Shown here piece by piece: positions 13,414 through 20,337 of a stretch of 21,071 bases of DNA. The stretch spans positions 1-21,071 of the IMG/VR virus record IMGVR_UViG_3300009505_000085, one strand, 5' to 3'. Source of the DNA: a virus. The notes below the pieces were generated by a model. The model was not told the DNA's origin. It saw only the letters and a list, made by a program, of their open reading frames with translations, and ran no database searches. The position numbers were made by a program, and so were the translations under genes. The first letter of the stretch is position 1, and each line of letters starts with the position of its first letter.

Positions 13414-14037
13414 CTATCTTGAGATAATGTTCCTGCCGAACCTTAACCCAATGTAGTGGTCACCATTAAACCCATAGTCAATACCGTAGTATCCCTTCTT
13501 GACAGTACCTTGTAGACCGACACCCATAAGCGGAATATAGCGTGACTTAAAGTTTGATATAAGACCAGCGTTTGCGTGTATGCCTAGTGCAAATTTTGCA
13601 CCTACCACTTTCTTTGGAGTGTAGGTGACCTTTAAGTTCTCAGACCTGTTTTGGTAGTTCTGCCAATTTAATTGAATGCTGGCGTTTTTTTGGTCTATAG
13701 TCGTATCGTACTTAGCTATCTCTGTTAGCCAAGCCTCAACGATGCTAACGGTGTCTACTAAAAACAACGTGTCTAAGCGATTAACTATTATCTCCGAGGT
13801 GATTGTATCTTTTACGGTAACAAACTCCTTAGATACAAACCTAACGGTGTCTGTTCGCCATCTGTCAACATATTCAATGGTCGGGACTGGTTTTTCTATG
13901 ATAGTGGTAACGGGCTTTCCGCTTGTATCACCGCAACCTTTCCATGCAACAATAACTCCCATCAGAAAGGCTATCAGATACGGTAGGTACGTCTTCAGTA
14001 GATGTTTTACTATGTCGTTGTTTAGTATCCAATTCAT
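13414..14037 (-). CDS. Membrane-anchored protein with beta-rich C-terminus, spanin candidate
   Basis: A 207-aa protein. One N-terminal membrane segment (TYLPYLIAFLMGVIVAW, about 16-32) is followed by KGCGDT. A long periplasmic-type stretch is rich in Thr, Val and charged residues (to about 140). The C-terminal domain has alternating aromatic/Gly strands (KFALGIHANAGLISNF, GVGLQGTVKKGYYGIDYGF, YIGLRFGRN) like a small outer-membrane beta barrel. It follows the endolysin and overlaps the preceding membrane gene by 104 nt in another frame. A protein spanning inner membrane to outer membrane would suit a spanin. The Cys after the membrane segment is not in a classical lipobox. Confidence 0.6.
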   Translation of the reverse strand: MNWILNNDIVKHLLKTYLPYLIAFLMGVIVAWKGCGDTSGKPVTTIIEKPVPTIEYVDRWRTDTVRFVSKEFVTVKDTITSEIIVNRLDTLFLVDTVSIVEAWLTEIAKYDTTIDQKNASIQLNWQNYQNRSENLKVTYTPKKVVGAKFALGIHANAGLISNFKSRYIPLMGVGLQGTVKKGYYGIDYGFNGDHYIGLRFGRNIISR

Positions 14038-14131
14038 CTTGTAGTGATTCTATTCTCATACCCATTGCTATCACAAGCAGACATAGCCCTAGTATTGTGA
14101 TAGATAAAACTCTAAATTCAAATTTTTTCAT
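13928..14131 (-). CDS. Small membrane-anchored lysis protein, i-spanin-like candidate
   Basis: A 67-aa protein. Start chosen at 14131, where ATG overlaps the endolysin stop (TGATG); an ATG 12 nt upstream is possible. A signal-anchor segment (VLSITILGLCLLVIAMG, about 8-24) is followed by a charged, possibly coiled part (MRIESLQDELDTKQRHSK). The tail has Cys-Cys at 60-61. Its last third overlaps the next gene by 104 nt out of frame. Position directly after the endolysin plus N-in/C-out topology fit an Rz-like inner-membrane spanin subunit, though it is shorter than lambda Rz. Confidence 0.55.
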   Translation of the reverse strand: MKKFEFRVLSITILGLCLLVIAMGMRIESLQDELDTKQRHSKTSTEDVPTVSDSLSDGSYCCMERLR

Positions 14132-14514
14132 CAGTAACTCCAAACAGTTGGTCTGAGGAAGTCTTTATTGTCAGGCTCAATGTTATCCAAGTGTATGAAT
14201 CTGCCGCCTCCTTTCTGCTGTATTCCAACACCCGTAAATCCAATCTCAAATGCGATTTTCAAGACATCGTAAGCATCGCCTCTATCTACACCTACATCAG
14301 CCGCTTGCCCTGTAGCGTGTGCGCCTGGACGAGACTTCTTAGCCTCTATAGGGTGTGATTCGTGTCTGTAGCCAGATGTAATACGCATAGGCTTACCGTA
14401 CTTAGTTCTAAGGCTCTGTAGCATAGCCATGAACTCAGGCTTCATCTCGTTCTTTCCTGAGTGCTTACAGTCAAACTCTTCTTTGCTAAAGTTAGGGTAG
14501 TCTTTCCAGCTCAT
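14131..14514 (-). CDS. Peptidase M15-type endolysin
   Basis: A 127-aa protein of the M15 (D-Ala-D-Ala carboxypeptidase / L,D-endopeptidase) family, which cuts peptide bonds in peptidoglycan. Zinc-site motifs are clear: ITSGYRHESHP leads into GAHATGQAADVG (His66, Asp73), and RFIHLD supplies His108. It starts with the typical NFSKEEFDCKHSG segment. Length matches small single-domain phage M15 endolysins; no signal peptide is present, so export should depend on a holin. The surrounding two-TM proteins and membrane-anchored proteins make this the centre of the lysis module. Confidence 0.88.
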   Translation of the reverse strand: MSWKDYPNFSKEEFDCKHSGKNEMKPEFMAMLQSLRTKYGKPMRITSGYRHESHPIEAKKSRPGAHATGQAADVGVDRGDAYDVLKIAFEIGFTGVGIQQKGGGRFIHLDNIEPDNKDFLRPTVWSY

Positions 14515-14623
14515 CTCTATCTTTCTTTTTAGGTGTCTTACCTTTAATTGAACACGTTCCTGTCTTCAAACATCTCTTATCGCACTCAATAGGACTAATT
14601 TCACACCACTTTTTTTTCTCCAA
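14492..14623 (-). CDS. Possible 43-aa Cys4 mini-protein, TTG start
   Basis: The 109-nt gap before the endolysin is open in one frame from a TTG directly after the holin-like gene's TAG (14626-14624) to a TAA inside the endolysin start. The product contains KKKWCEISPIECDKRC and KTGTCSIKGKTPKKK: four Cys spaced C-x6-C-x3-C-x5-C and a basic tail. This regular composition is unlike random sequence and could form a small zinc or disulfide fold. There is no ATG in frame. It is also in the same frame as the gene before it, separated only by the TAG. Confidence 0.45.
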   Translation of the reverse strand: MEKKKWCEISPIECDKRCLKTGTCSIKGKTPKKKDRDELERLP

Positions 14624-14821
14624 CTAAACTTTTTTATTCTCCTCGTTTGAATTAAATAGGTTGTAAATTTTAATACCAACAGTAATTGTTAAAGATATAG
14701 CTGTCGCAATTAAGATATACAAACTCAAGGACTCTTTAAACTTTGCTATCCAGACAAATGAAAGGATAACTCCAAATGTATCAACTGTGTTCGACAATAT
14801 TTCAACTTTACTTTGAGGCAT
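14624..14821 (-). CDS. Two-TM holin-like membrane protein
   Basis: A 65-aa protein with two hydrophobic segments (FGVILSFVWIAKF, about 16-28, and LYILIATAISLTITVGIKIY, about 34-53), separated by a short charged turn (KES), and an acidic/basic tail (NSNEENKKV). Size and topology fit a small class II holin, which would let the endolysin reach the cell wall. The start overlaps the previous stop by one base (TAATG). The alternative is a membrane accessory protein such as an antiholin. Confidence 0.6.
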   Translation of the reverse strand: MPQSKVEILSNTVDTFGVILSFVWIAKFKESLSLYILIATAISLTITVGIKIYNLFNSNEENKKV

Positions 14822-15015
14822 TAGTTCTTCCTTTCAAATGTGCCAATACCTAATAGAGCAGCAGCAGATACAATTAACGTGTTAGCCACGCTCTCGTTTA
14901 TTTCAAGCTTCTCAAATAAGTCACCTACAAACGCAAATAGTACAACTGCGAGGACAACATACCCTGCCACCCTCTTGCTGCTTAGATTGTTATTTGTGTC
15001 TCTTAGTAGGCTCAT
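14821..15015 (-). CDS. Two-TM holin-like membrane protein
   Basis: A 64-aa protein. A polar N-terminus (MSLLRDTNNNLSSKRVAG) precedes a first hydrophobic segment (YVVLAVVLFAFVGDLF, about 19-34). After KLEINES a second one follows (VANTLIVSAAALLGIGTF, about 43-60) and then a basic end. The RDTNxxxSSKRVAG opening resembles small phage holin-type proteins I recall from Bacteroidota phages. It is coupled by ATGA to the gene before and TAATG to the second holin-like gene, so the two may work as a holin/antiholin pair. Confidence 0.6.
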   Translation of the reverse strand: MSLLRDTNNNLSSKRVAGYVVLAVVLFAFVGDLFEKLEINESVANTLIVSAAALLGIGTFERKN

Positions 15016-15227
15016 AACACTAGATTACCTTCTTCGTTAATTTCGGGTACAATGCCCCAAACTAATAACTCAGCAACCCATTGCTCTTCGTCAGTAAATT
15101 CGTCAAAAATCCAAATCGTTTCAAACACTTGGTTAGGGTCAACCCAACCGTATGATTTGACTTCTGTTCGCTCGTCATCGAAGCATACATAGTATGTTCT
15201 AACTTCAGGGTATTTTATCTCGTTCAT
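15012..15227 (-). CDS. Hypothetical small acidic protein
   Basis: A 71-aa acidic, Trp-rich protein (SYGWVDPNQVFETIWIFDEF, DEEQWVAELLVWGIVPE). No membrane segment. The start follows an A-rich stretch, 13 nt after the adhesin gene stop; its stop overlaps the holin-like gene by 4 nt. No family recognised. It marks the boundary between structural and lysis genes. Confidence 0.65.
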   Translation of the reverse strand: MNEIKYPEVRTYYVCFDDERTEVKSYGWVDPNQVFETIWIFDEFTDEEQWVAELLVWGIVPEINEEGNLVL

Positions 15228-15240
15228 CTTGTTTTATTTT

Positions 15241-16599
15241 TTAAACTCCACCACCATCTATTATACCGCCCCATTTAGAAATAAGGCTTGTTCTTGCTGT
15301 TTCTGCTGCTCCACCACTTGTATATTGTGAACCACCGAAATTGACTGTTCCCGAATAAGACATTGCACCTTGTGCATCCCAAGCAATAAGTAACGCATCG
15401 TAGTTAGCAGTTGATAGACCAGTAGCACTTAGCATAAAGTTGCCAAAGTTGCTTACTTGGTTAATATCCCAACTACCAATGTTTTGGTCAAAGGAGGTGG
15501 CACCTCGGAACATACCGCTCATATTAGTCACACTACTCACATCCCAACTGCCAATGTTTTGGTCAAAGGGTGTATTATAGAACATAGCGTTCATAGTAGT
15601 CACACTACTCACATCCCAACTGCCAATGTTTTGGTTAAAGGAGGAGGCAAAACCGAACATATAATTCATAGTAGTCACACTACTCACATTCCAAGCGTCA
15701 AGGTTTTGGTCAAAGGAGGTGGCATCTCGGAACATATAATTCATATTAGTCACACTACTCACATTCCAAGCGTCAAGGTTTTGGTTAAAGGAGGTGGCAC
15801 CATAGAACATTTCGCTCATACTAGTCACATTACTCACATTCCAAGCGCCAATGTTTTGGTCAAAGGAGGTGGCACCTCGGAACATAGCGTTCATATTAGT
15901 CACACTACTCACATCCCAAGCACCAATGTTTTGGTCAAAGGAGGTGGCACCTCGGAACATAGCGACCATATTAGTCACACTACTCACATCCCAACTGCCA
16001 ATGTCTTGGTCAAAGGAGGTGGCATCTCGGAACATAAGAGACATATTAGTCACATTACTCACATTCCAAGCGCCAATGTTTTGGTTAAAGGAGGTGGCTA
16101 AATAGAACATATAGCTCATATTAGTCACACTACTCACATCCCAAGAACTAAAGTCTGGAGTTGTTAATGATGAACAACCACTAAATGTATATTGTAAATT
16201 TGTACCGCTAATTATTGGATAATCTGTTGCCGATATGTCTAAATTACTACATCCTTGAAATATCCTATCATTTGAAATATCAAATCCTCCCCAATTGCTT
16301 ACGTCAACTATTTTCCTTTTATCACCACCATTGTTAAATCGGAACGTGTTAACTGTACCTTCAATCGTAACCGTATAAGTTCCGCCCGAAGCGTAGGTAT
16401 GCGTGTTTGATGTATCTGTATTTCCATCTCCCCAATCAACTGTAGGTCCTGCTATCATAGGTAGGACAATAGTATCACTTGCAGAGCCTGCCTGTGTAGT
16501 GTCCCAAGTTGAAACGAAGTTGGGGTTTGGAGGTGTACCTCCTCCACCAAAGGCGGCAATCCTAAATGTAGTTCCTATGCCATTGTGTATGCCAGGCAT
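15241..16599 (-). CDS. Surface/adhesion protein with PKD-like domain and DUF285 repeats
   Basis: A 452-aa protein. Residues about 28-85 contain a PKD-type signature ([20 protein letters not shown], then TYTVTIEG). Residues 152-375 hold nine 25-residue repeats of the DUF285/BspA kind ([25 protein letters not shown]), one of which is a residue short. A degenerate tenth ([14 protein letters not shown]) and a unique C-terminal region follow. DUF285 repeats are known from surface proteins of Mycoplasma, BspA-like proteins and marine Bacteroidota. In a phage late operon, next to fibre genes and just before lysis, the likely role is host recognition at the tail tip or decoration of the virion (inference). 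No signal peptide seen. Confidence 0.8.
   Translation of the reverse strand: MPGIHNGIGTTFRIAAFGGGGTPPNPNFVSTWDTTQAGSASDTIVLPMIAGPTVDWGDGNTDTSNTHTYASGGTYTVTIEGTVNTFRFNNGGDKRKIVDVSNWGGFDISNDRIFQGCSNLDISATDYPIISGTNLQYTFSGCSSLTTPDFSSWDVSSVTNMSYMFYLATSFNQNIGAWNVSNVTNMSLMFRDATSFDQDIGSWDVSSVTNMVAMFRGATSFDQNIGAWDVSSVTNMNAMFRGATSFDQNIGAWNVSNVTSMSEMFYGATSFNQNLDAWNVSSVTNMNYMFRDATSFDQNLDAWNVSSVTTMNYMFGFASSFNQNIGSWDVSSVTTMNAMFYNTPFDQNIGSWDVSSVTNMSGMFRGATSFDQNIGSWDINQVSNFGNFMLSATGLSTANYDALLIAWDAQGAMSYSGTVNFGGSQYTSGGAAETARTSLISKWGGIIDGGGV
15475..16146 (-). repeat. Tandem 75-bp coding repeats (DUF285)
   Basis: Nine consecutive in-frame units of 75 bp, one reduced to 72 bp (coding for NTPFDQNIG where others have [10 protein letters not shown]). 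Units share long near-identical blocks such as those encoding [10 protein letters not shown] and ATSFDQNIG. Variation is concentrated at the residues just after the MF pair and at the S/A-W-D/N position. Such similarity allows gain and loss of units by recombination. Confidence 0.9.
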
Positions 16600-16602
16600 T
16601 AC

Positions 16603-16896
16603 TTACAGATTGTAGATGATTACGCTTCCTGCCGTATCGATTGTTAAGGCTGTAATTACGCTTCCTTCTGGAACCACAATGTAAGCCCCTGCTTTCAATC
16701 CGTTATCCAAACCATAAGCAGTTCGAGAATCAACTCCATCTACAGAAAAAGCTGAAATTGTGGTATCTTCTTGTGCTATAAATGAATAACCGCCAAGGTT
16801 ACTATGAGCCCCAACTGGTAGTAATTTACATCCGTTACCTACAATCTTTCTTAGCTTTGATAGGCTTTCTACTTCTCCTGGTGATAATTTTGACAT
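16603..16896 (-). CDS. Hypothetical structural protein
   Basis: A 97-aa protein. A helical N-terminus (SPGEVESLSKLRKIVGNG) is followed by a beta-rich domain (GYSFIAQEDTTISAFSVDGV, AYIVVPEGSVITALTIDTAG). The shape resembles small head- or tail-decoration-type domains. No family recognised. It sits 3 nt before the adhesin start and 1 nt after the 37-aa ORF. Confidence 0.65.
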   Translation of the reverse strand: MSKLSPGEVESLSKLRKIVGNGCKLLPVGAHSNLGGYSFIAQEDTTISAFSVDGVDSRTAYGLDNGLKAGAYIVVPEGSVITALTIDTAGSVIIYNL

Positions 16897-16897
16897 T

Positions 16898-17011
16898 TTA
16901 ATTTTCTTTAAAAATTTCCTTTAAAGCATCTGACATTGTGATACCCTCAGTTACAGACTTAAATTTTGCCTGCTTTACTTTCTTTGCTACTTCTTTTATT
17001 TTATCTAACAT
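16898..17011 (-). CDS. Possible 37-aa helical protein
   Basis: ATG at 17011 opens 37 codons to TAA 16900-16898; the next gene begins 1 nt later. The product (MLDKIKEVAKKVKQAKFKSV, then TEGITMSDALKEIFKEN) is a Lys-rich amphipathic helix pair. It fills a gap of about 140 nt in a late operon that is otherwise fully coding. No family recognised. Confidence 0.5.
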   Translation of the reverse strand: MLDKIKEVAKKVKQAKFKSVTEGITMSDALKEIFKEN

Positions 17012-17036
17012 ATCGTTTTGTTTTAAGTCGTTATTA

Positions 17037-17651
17037 CTAAGATGATGGTGAATCGATTATAAAGTTATTCGCTATAACAGAGTCATCAGCACCTATAACT
17101 ACATATCCAAGGATCTGCGTAGAATCAATAGTAAGTCTAAAGTCATGCAAGTACTTAGGGCTTGAGCCTGTTGCTGTTGGGTTTTCCTCGTACTTGTATG
17201 TCCACTGGATATTGTCTAAATTATACCGTATAAGTGAATTGCTTATTTCAATTCCATTTAATACAGTACCGTCTGTAGGTCTAAAGCTCTCTGACCCCAA
17301 TATAGATATTAAATCTCCACTACCATCATCTATGATTCCTACGCCCTTAAAATTTGATACTTCGGTTGAGAAATCCCCATTAGATTGATATACACCATTA
17401 ATCGTAGTTCCTGGAGTAGCTATAACACCAGTAAATGTTGCCTTCCAATCAGCAGCAGCAAACGGGGATGCTGTTATTGCATTAAAAAGTGATCCTACAT
17501 CTACTGAACGAAATTCTGGTGTTGGGGTTGATGTAGAAAAGTTTTCGGCATTTAAGTTTTTAGCCTGAACCTTTCGCAAAAAACTTACATCATTATGTAC
17601 CTCCTGCGTTACGTGCTGCCTTACGGGACTTCCTTTTTCAAAATAATCCAT
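17037..17651 (-). CDS. Hypothetical virion protein
   Basis: A 204-aa protein. A short helical N-terminus (MDYFEKGSPVRQHVTQEVHN) precedes a Ser/Thr/Gly-rich, beta-strand domain with many GxI and DxT turns (FTGVIATPGTTINGVYQSNG, GIIDDGSGDLISILGSESF). A C-terminal sandwich-like part (YLHDFRLTIDSTQILGYVVI) ends the protein. Composition is typical of tail-fibre or baseplate accessory proteins. No family recognised. Its start shares one base with the upstream stop (TAATG). Confidence 0.65.
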   Translation of the reverse strand: MDYFEKGSPVRQHVTQEVHNDVSFLRKVQAKNLNAENFSTSTPTPEFRSVDVGSLFNAITASPFAAADWKATFTGVIATPGTTINGVYQSNGDFSTEVSNFKGVGIIDDGSGDLISILGSESFRPTDGTVLNGIEISNSLIRYNLDNIQWTYKYEENPTATGSSPKYLHDFRLTIDSTQILGYVVIGADDSVIANNFIIDSPSS

Positions 17652-17992
17652 TATATATATTTAGGTAAATTATCGTCTAATATTTTTGCGTCTGAACATC
17701 CACACGGACATCCACACAAAGCGTCCATCTGTCCGAGGAACTTTTTAGCTACAGAGTCTTTAAAGCAAGAAACTTCTGTCTCCTCGTCTTGGTTCAACGT
17801 GAATACGCCCTCGTCAATGTATGTACACATCTCTCCGATAGCATAGTTCAGGAACATTGCCTTTCTCTTCTTACACTCGTATGTGTCGGTATCTCCGATA
17901 GTACGAGCCTCCATCATATCAATAACCATATCAGCGAAGCAACACCTCGCCAATACTGTTCTGTTCGTTATATTGGATTGATTAAATATCAT
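17651..17992 (-). CDS. Cys-rich hypothetical protein
   Basis: A 113-aa protein with nine Cys at 17, 18, 40, 56, 76, 93, 95, 97 and 99. The last four form LCGCPCGCSDAK. The middle is helical (DMVIDMMEARTIGDTDTYEC, KKRKAMFLNYAIGEMC). The pattern suggests metal binding, for example an Fe-S cluster or zinc, or disulfide bonding. No signal peptide. Linked to both neighbours by overlaps (ATGA before, TAATG after), so it belongs to the structural operon. No family recognised. Confidence 0.65.
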   Translation of the reverse strand: MIFNQSNITNRTVLARCCFADMVIDMMEARTIGDTDTYECKKRKAMFLNYAIGEMCTYIDEGVFTLNQDEETEVSCFKDSVAKKFLGQMDALCGCPCGCSDAKILDDNLPKYI

Positions 17993-18729
17993 CCTCGTCT
18001 TATTGCTTTAATGTACCACCCGTGTACCTTACACGTACAGGCTTTGTCTGCCTCAATTTTTAACTGAGCCAAAGTATCTCTTACATCTTCGCTACCGATG
18101 TAGACACCCATGTATCGGATAACTTCAAATGTTCCCGTTGCCTTGTAGTTTTGGTCAGAGATAAAAGGGACTACAACGGAGCCACCGCTACCCATTACAA
18201 GATTAACGTCAACTACTGTGTTCGTTGAGGCAATAATCACACTGATATCCATCCTGATATCAACCATGTCACCTACATTAAGGTCGCTAAAGTCAAACCC
18301 GTTGGAAGATGTGTCCCAAAGTTGAGTTATACCGTTTCCTCCTATAGGTAGGTATGCAGTGTTTGTGTCTACCCCTAAACCGTCATTTGTAAGGACGGCA
18401 GGAACAGCACTTACAGCTATCGGTGATCCTGTCGTAGTAACATCCGCATAGTCTGCCCAACCACCTGAGAATCCATCTGGTGATGCTGTTCCTATGTAAT
18501 GCTTAATTGTTGTTACAAGGTCGTATATTGAGTTGGTAGAAGGCTGATCTATCATAGATGCCTCCTGATTAAATATCGTGTTTAGTGATTCACCTATAGT
18601 TTGGGTAATGATAATTCTTCCATTACTCGCAGACACAGACAGTTCTGACTTAGGGTAATAGTTAATATTCTTACCCACCTTGTCGTGGATAAGAAGCTCT
18701 AAGGTCTTATTTTGTATATCGTAAGCCAT
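17989..18729 (-). CDS. Hypothetical virion/fibre protein
   Basis: A 246-aa protein. The N-terminus (MAYDIQNKTLELLIHDKVGK) leads to a probable helical stalk region (SLNTIFNQEASMIDQPSTNS). The C-terminal half (about 130-230) is beta-rich with a jelly-roll-like strand pattern (DMVDIRMDISVIIASTNTVV, VDVNLVMGSGGSVVVPFI, FEVIRYMGVYIG). A CTC pair is near the end. This stalk-plus-sandwich layout is usual for trimeric fibre or receptor-binding proteins. No family recognised. Confidence 0.65.
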   Translation of the reverse strand: MAYDIQNKTLELLIHDKVGKNINYYPKSELSVSASNGRIIITQTIGESLNTIFNQEASMIDQPSTNSIYDLVTTIKHYIGTASPDGFSGGWADYADVTTTGSPIAVSAVPAVLTNDGLGVDTNTAYLPIGGNGITQLWDTSSNGFDFSDLNVGDMVDIRMDISVIIASTNTVVDVNLVMGSGGSVVVPFISDQNYKATGTFEVIRYMGVYIGSEDVRDTLAQLKIEADKACTCKVHGWYIKAIRRG

Positions 18730-18731
18730 TA

Positions 18732-19682
18732 TTATTTAAGCATACATAGTACGATTGTAGACCTGCCACCTACAGCTCCAGAAACAGATGTCTCAATTTT
18801 AATTACATCTCCAGCTACAAATGTATTGTTAGCGGTAGGTGTTGTTGAAACTATATTACCAAGAGTAAGAGCGTTAGACATATCAATTTGAGATCCCGTA
18901 AGAACAGTTCCTGTGTCATCCTTGAATATATGAGTTCCTGTTGATGTAAACGGCTTTGTTACTGTGCCGTGGATAGCCTCAATAGTACAAGGGAAGCATA
19001 TCTTATACTCCAACACTCCAATCTCACCAGCAGTTTCAAAGGATGTTGGTATTACAACCTGAGTTCTGTTTGAGTCATCGTCTAACTTAGCGGAAGTAAC
19101 TGCATCGTCTGCAATCTTAGTTGTAGTAATTGCATCATTTGCAATTGTCAATACCCCACCTTTAATCATGGTAGCATCTCCGCTTATTAAGTTGGCTGTC
19201 ATTCCTGCGGCTGTGTCACCTATAAGTATCTTGCCATCAGTCTGACCTTGCATTTTATCAAGTGTAACAGCATCGTCAGCAATACTAGCAGTCGTTACTG
19301 AGTCGGATGCAAGTCTGTGTGACCCGATAATCCCCAACTCATCAAAAGAAGGTCTTATGGTCACAATCCAAGCAGCCCCATCGTACAGACACTCTGCTAT
19401 AAATTTTGAAGCTATTAGTTCATCAGGAACGCTAACGCCAAAAATCTGCAAGGCAGAAGCCCCAATACTTAGGTTTGCGTTCCATACAATTTCTACAAAC
19501 GTATCTTTAGATGGCGATCCTGTAGGTACAATTGTATAAGGAGCTGTAGCAGCCCCACTAAAAACGTAAGATAGTCTTGGTATTGGCGGTGTTGCCGAAG
19601 GAAATGTATTAGGGGATACATCTACATTGTAAGTACCTGAAGATGATACCGTTACGTGAATTGAAAATTTATTTTTAGACAT
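18732..19682 (-). CDS. Tail-fibre-like protein with IADDAVT repeats
   Basis: A 316-aa protein. Residues 1-110 look like a beta-sandwich (KFSIHVTVSSSGTYNVDVSP, FVEIVWNANLSIGASAL). Residues 121-200 are the stalk, with SDSVTTASIADDAVTLDKM (127-144) and NDAITTTKIADDAVTSAKL (182-200), the repeat type common in phage fibre stalks. Residues about 208-316 form a second beta domain (GVLEYKICFPCTIEAIHGTV). The role as virion fibre is inferred from repeats and neighbours. The next gene starts 2 nt downstream. Confidence 0.7.
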   Translation of the reverse strand: MSKNKFSIHVTVSSSGTYNVDVSPNTFPSATPPIPRLSYVFSGAATAPYTIVPTGSPSKDTFVEIVWNANLSIGASALQIFGVSVPDELIASKFIAECLYDGAAWIVTIRPSFDELGIIGSHRLASDSVTTASIADDAVTLDKMQGQTDGKILIGDTAAGMTANLISGDATMIKGGVLTIANDAITTTKIADDAVTSAKLDDDSNRTQVVIPTSFETAGEIGVLEYKICFPCTIEAIHGTVTKPFTSTGTHIFKDDTGTVLTGSQIDMSNALTLGNIVSTTPTANNTFVAGDVIKIETSVSGAVGGRSTIVLCMLK

Positions 19683-19684
19683 CT

Positions 19685-20335
19685 TTATGATTTCAAGTAT
19701 TTAGTAACCTCATAATATGTAAGCGTAGTGGTATTTACTCCGTCAGAAGTAATCTCAATCTCTATGTTTTGATTTGAACTTAAAGTAATAGCAGATGTTA
19801 AAGCTCTATTAACCCCTCCAATCTCATACGATGGTTCATAAAAATTTTGAAGTAATCTATCTCCCTGATTGTAATTAGATGCTGAAATGTGAGGTGTTAT
19901 TTCATTTATAGCAGAAACAACAAGGTCTACTTCAAAACTAAGAGCGTTACCATTTGCTTGCCCAGCATACCAAACAAGCATATCAAATCCTCCGAACTTA
20001 ACTTTTACAGTTGAATAATACGCATCAGTATTGTCAGCTATAACTTCTCCCTTAACCTTTATAAAGTCACCAACGGTTCCTATTGTTCCTCCGTCTATTT
20101 GAGATGTTTTTGGTGTACTTGTACCAAGAGACGTTGCATTATTTGACGCTGTGTTAGGTCCAGTTGTGTCCATGTAAAGGACAGAAACACCGTCAATTCC
20201 GTTAGTCCCGTTAGTCCCGTTAGTCCCATTAGTCCCGTTAGTTCCAGCAGCACCAGCAGCACCAGCAGCACCAGCAGCACCAGCAGGTCCTACAACCCCA
20301 GGCAGTGTTATATTTGAACAAGAATTACAACTCAT
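19685..20335 (-). CDS. Collagen-like fibre protein
   Basis: A 216-aa protein. It begins MSCNSCSNITLP, then 13 Gly-X-Y triplets (residues 13-51): GVV, GPA, four GAA, five GTN, GID, GVS. A C-terminal globular beta domain follows (about 52-216; VKVKFGGFDMLVWYAGQANG, LSSNQNIEIEITSDG). Collagen-like triplets in phage fibres form trimeric triple helices; the N-terminal Cys pair could lock the trimer or dock to a partner (inference). There is no signal peptide. It is 2 nt from each neighbour in the structural operon. Confidence 0.8.
   Translation of the reverse strand: MSCNSCSNITLPGVVGPAGAAGAAGAAGAAGTNGTNGTNGTNGTNGIDGVSVLYMDTTGPNTASNNATSLGTSTPKTSQIDGGTIGTVGDFIKVKGEVIADNTDAYYSTVKVKFGGFDMLVWYAGQANGNALSFEVDLVVSAINEITPHISASNYNQGDRLLQNFYEPSYEIGGVNRALTSAITLSSNQNIEIEITSDGVNTTTLTYYEVTKYLKS
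20201..20281 (-). repeat. 9-bp tandem repeats coding for collagen triplets
   Basis: On the minus strand two blocks of tandem 9-bp codon triplets lie side by side. Four GAA units (Gly-Ala-Ala) run from 20281 to 20246 and five GTN units (Gly-Thr-Asn) from 20245 to 20201. Units within each block are nearly identical, so slippage could change the number of triplets without breaking the frame. Confidence 0.85.
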
Positions 20336-20337
20336 TT

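Noticed and set aside
13676-14044. A plus-strand ORF of 122 codons over the spanin-candidate region
   Set aside because: It is antisense to two minus-strand membrane genes that have start overlaps and topology in their favour; no start context or neighbour supports it.
14624-14626. TAG stop recoding across the whole phage
   Set aside because: TAG ends several unrelated genes at sensible places (for example 6203-6205, 9792-9794, 10072-10074, 10394-10396, 13143-13145), and none of these needs extension. Local read-through at 14624 is kept only as a weak option.
15457-16101. A long plus-strand ORF of 214 codons with regular HTTHIP/VLVKGGG repeats
   Set aside because: It is the antisense of the DUF285 repeats; the 75-bp period without stop codons makes an open frame on the opposite strand. 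The minus-strand frame has the family match and operon context.
15475-16146. Regular 75-bp repeats as a CRISPR array
   Set aside because: Units are contiguous and in frame, with no unique spacers; they are protein repeats.
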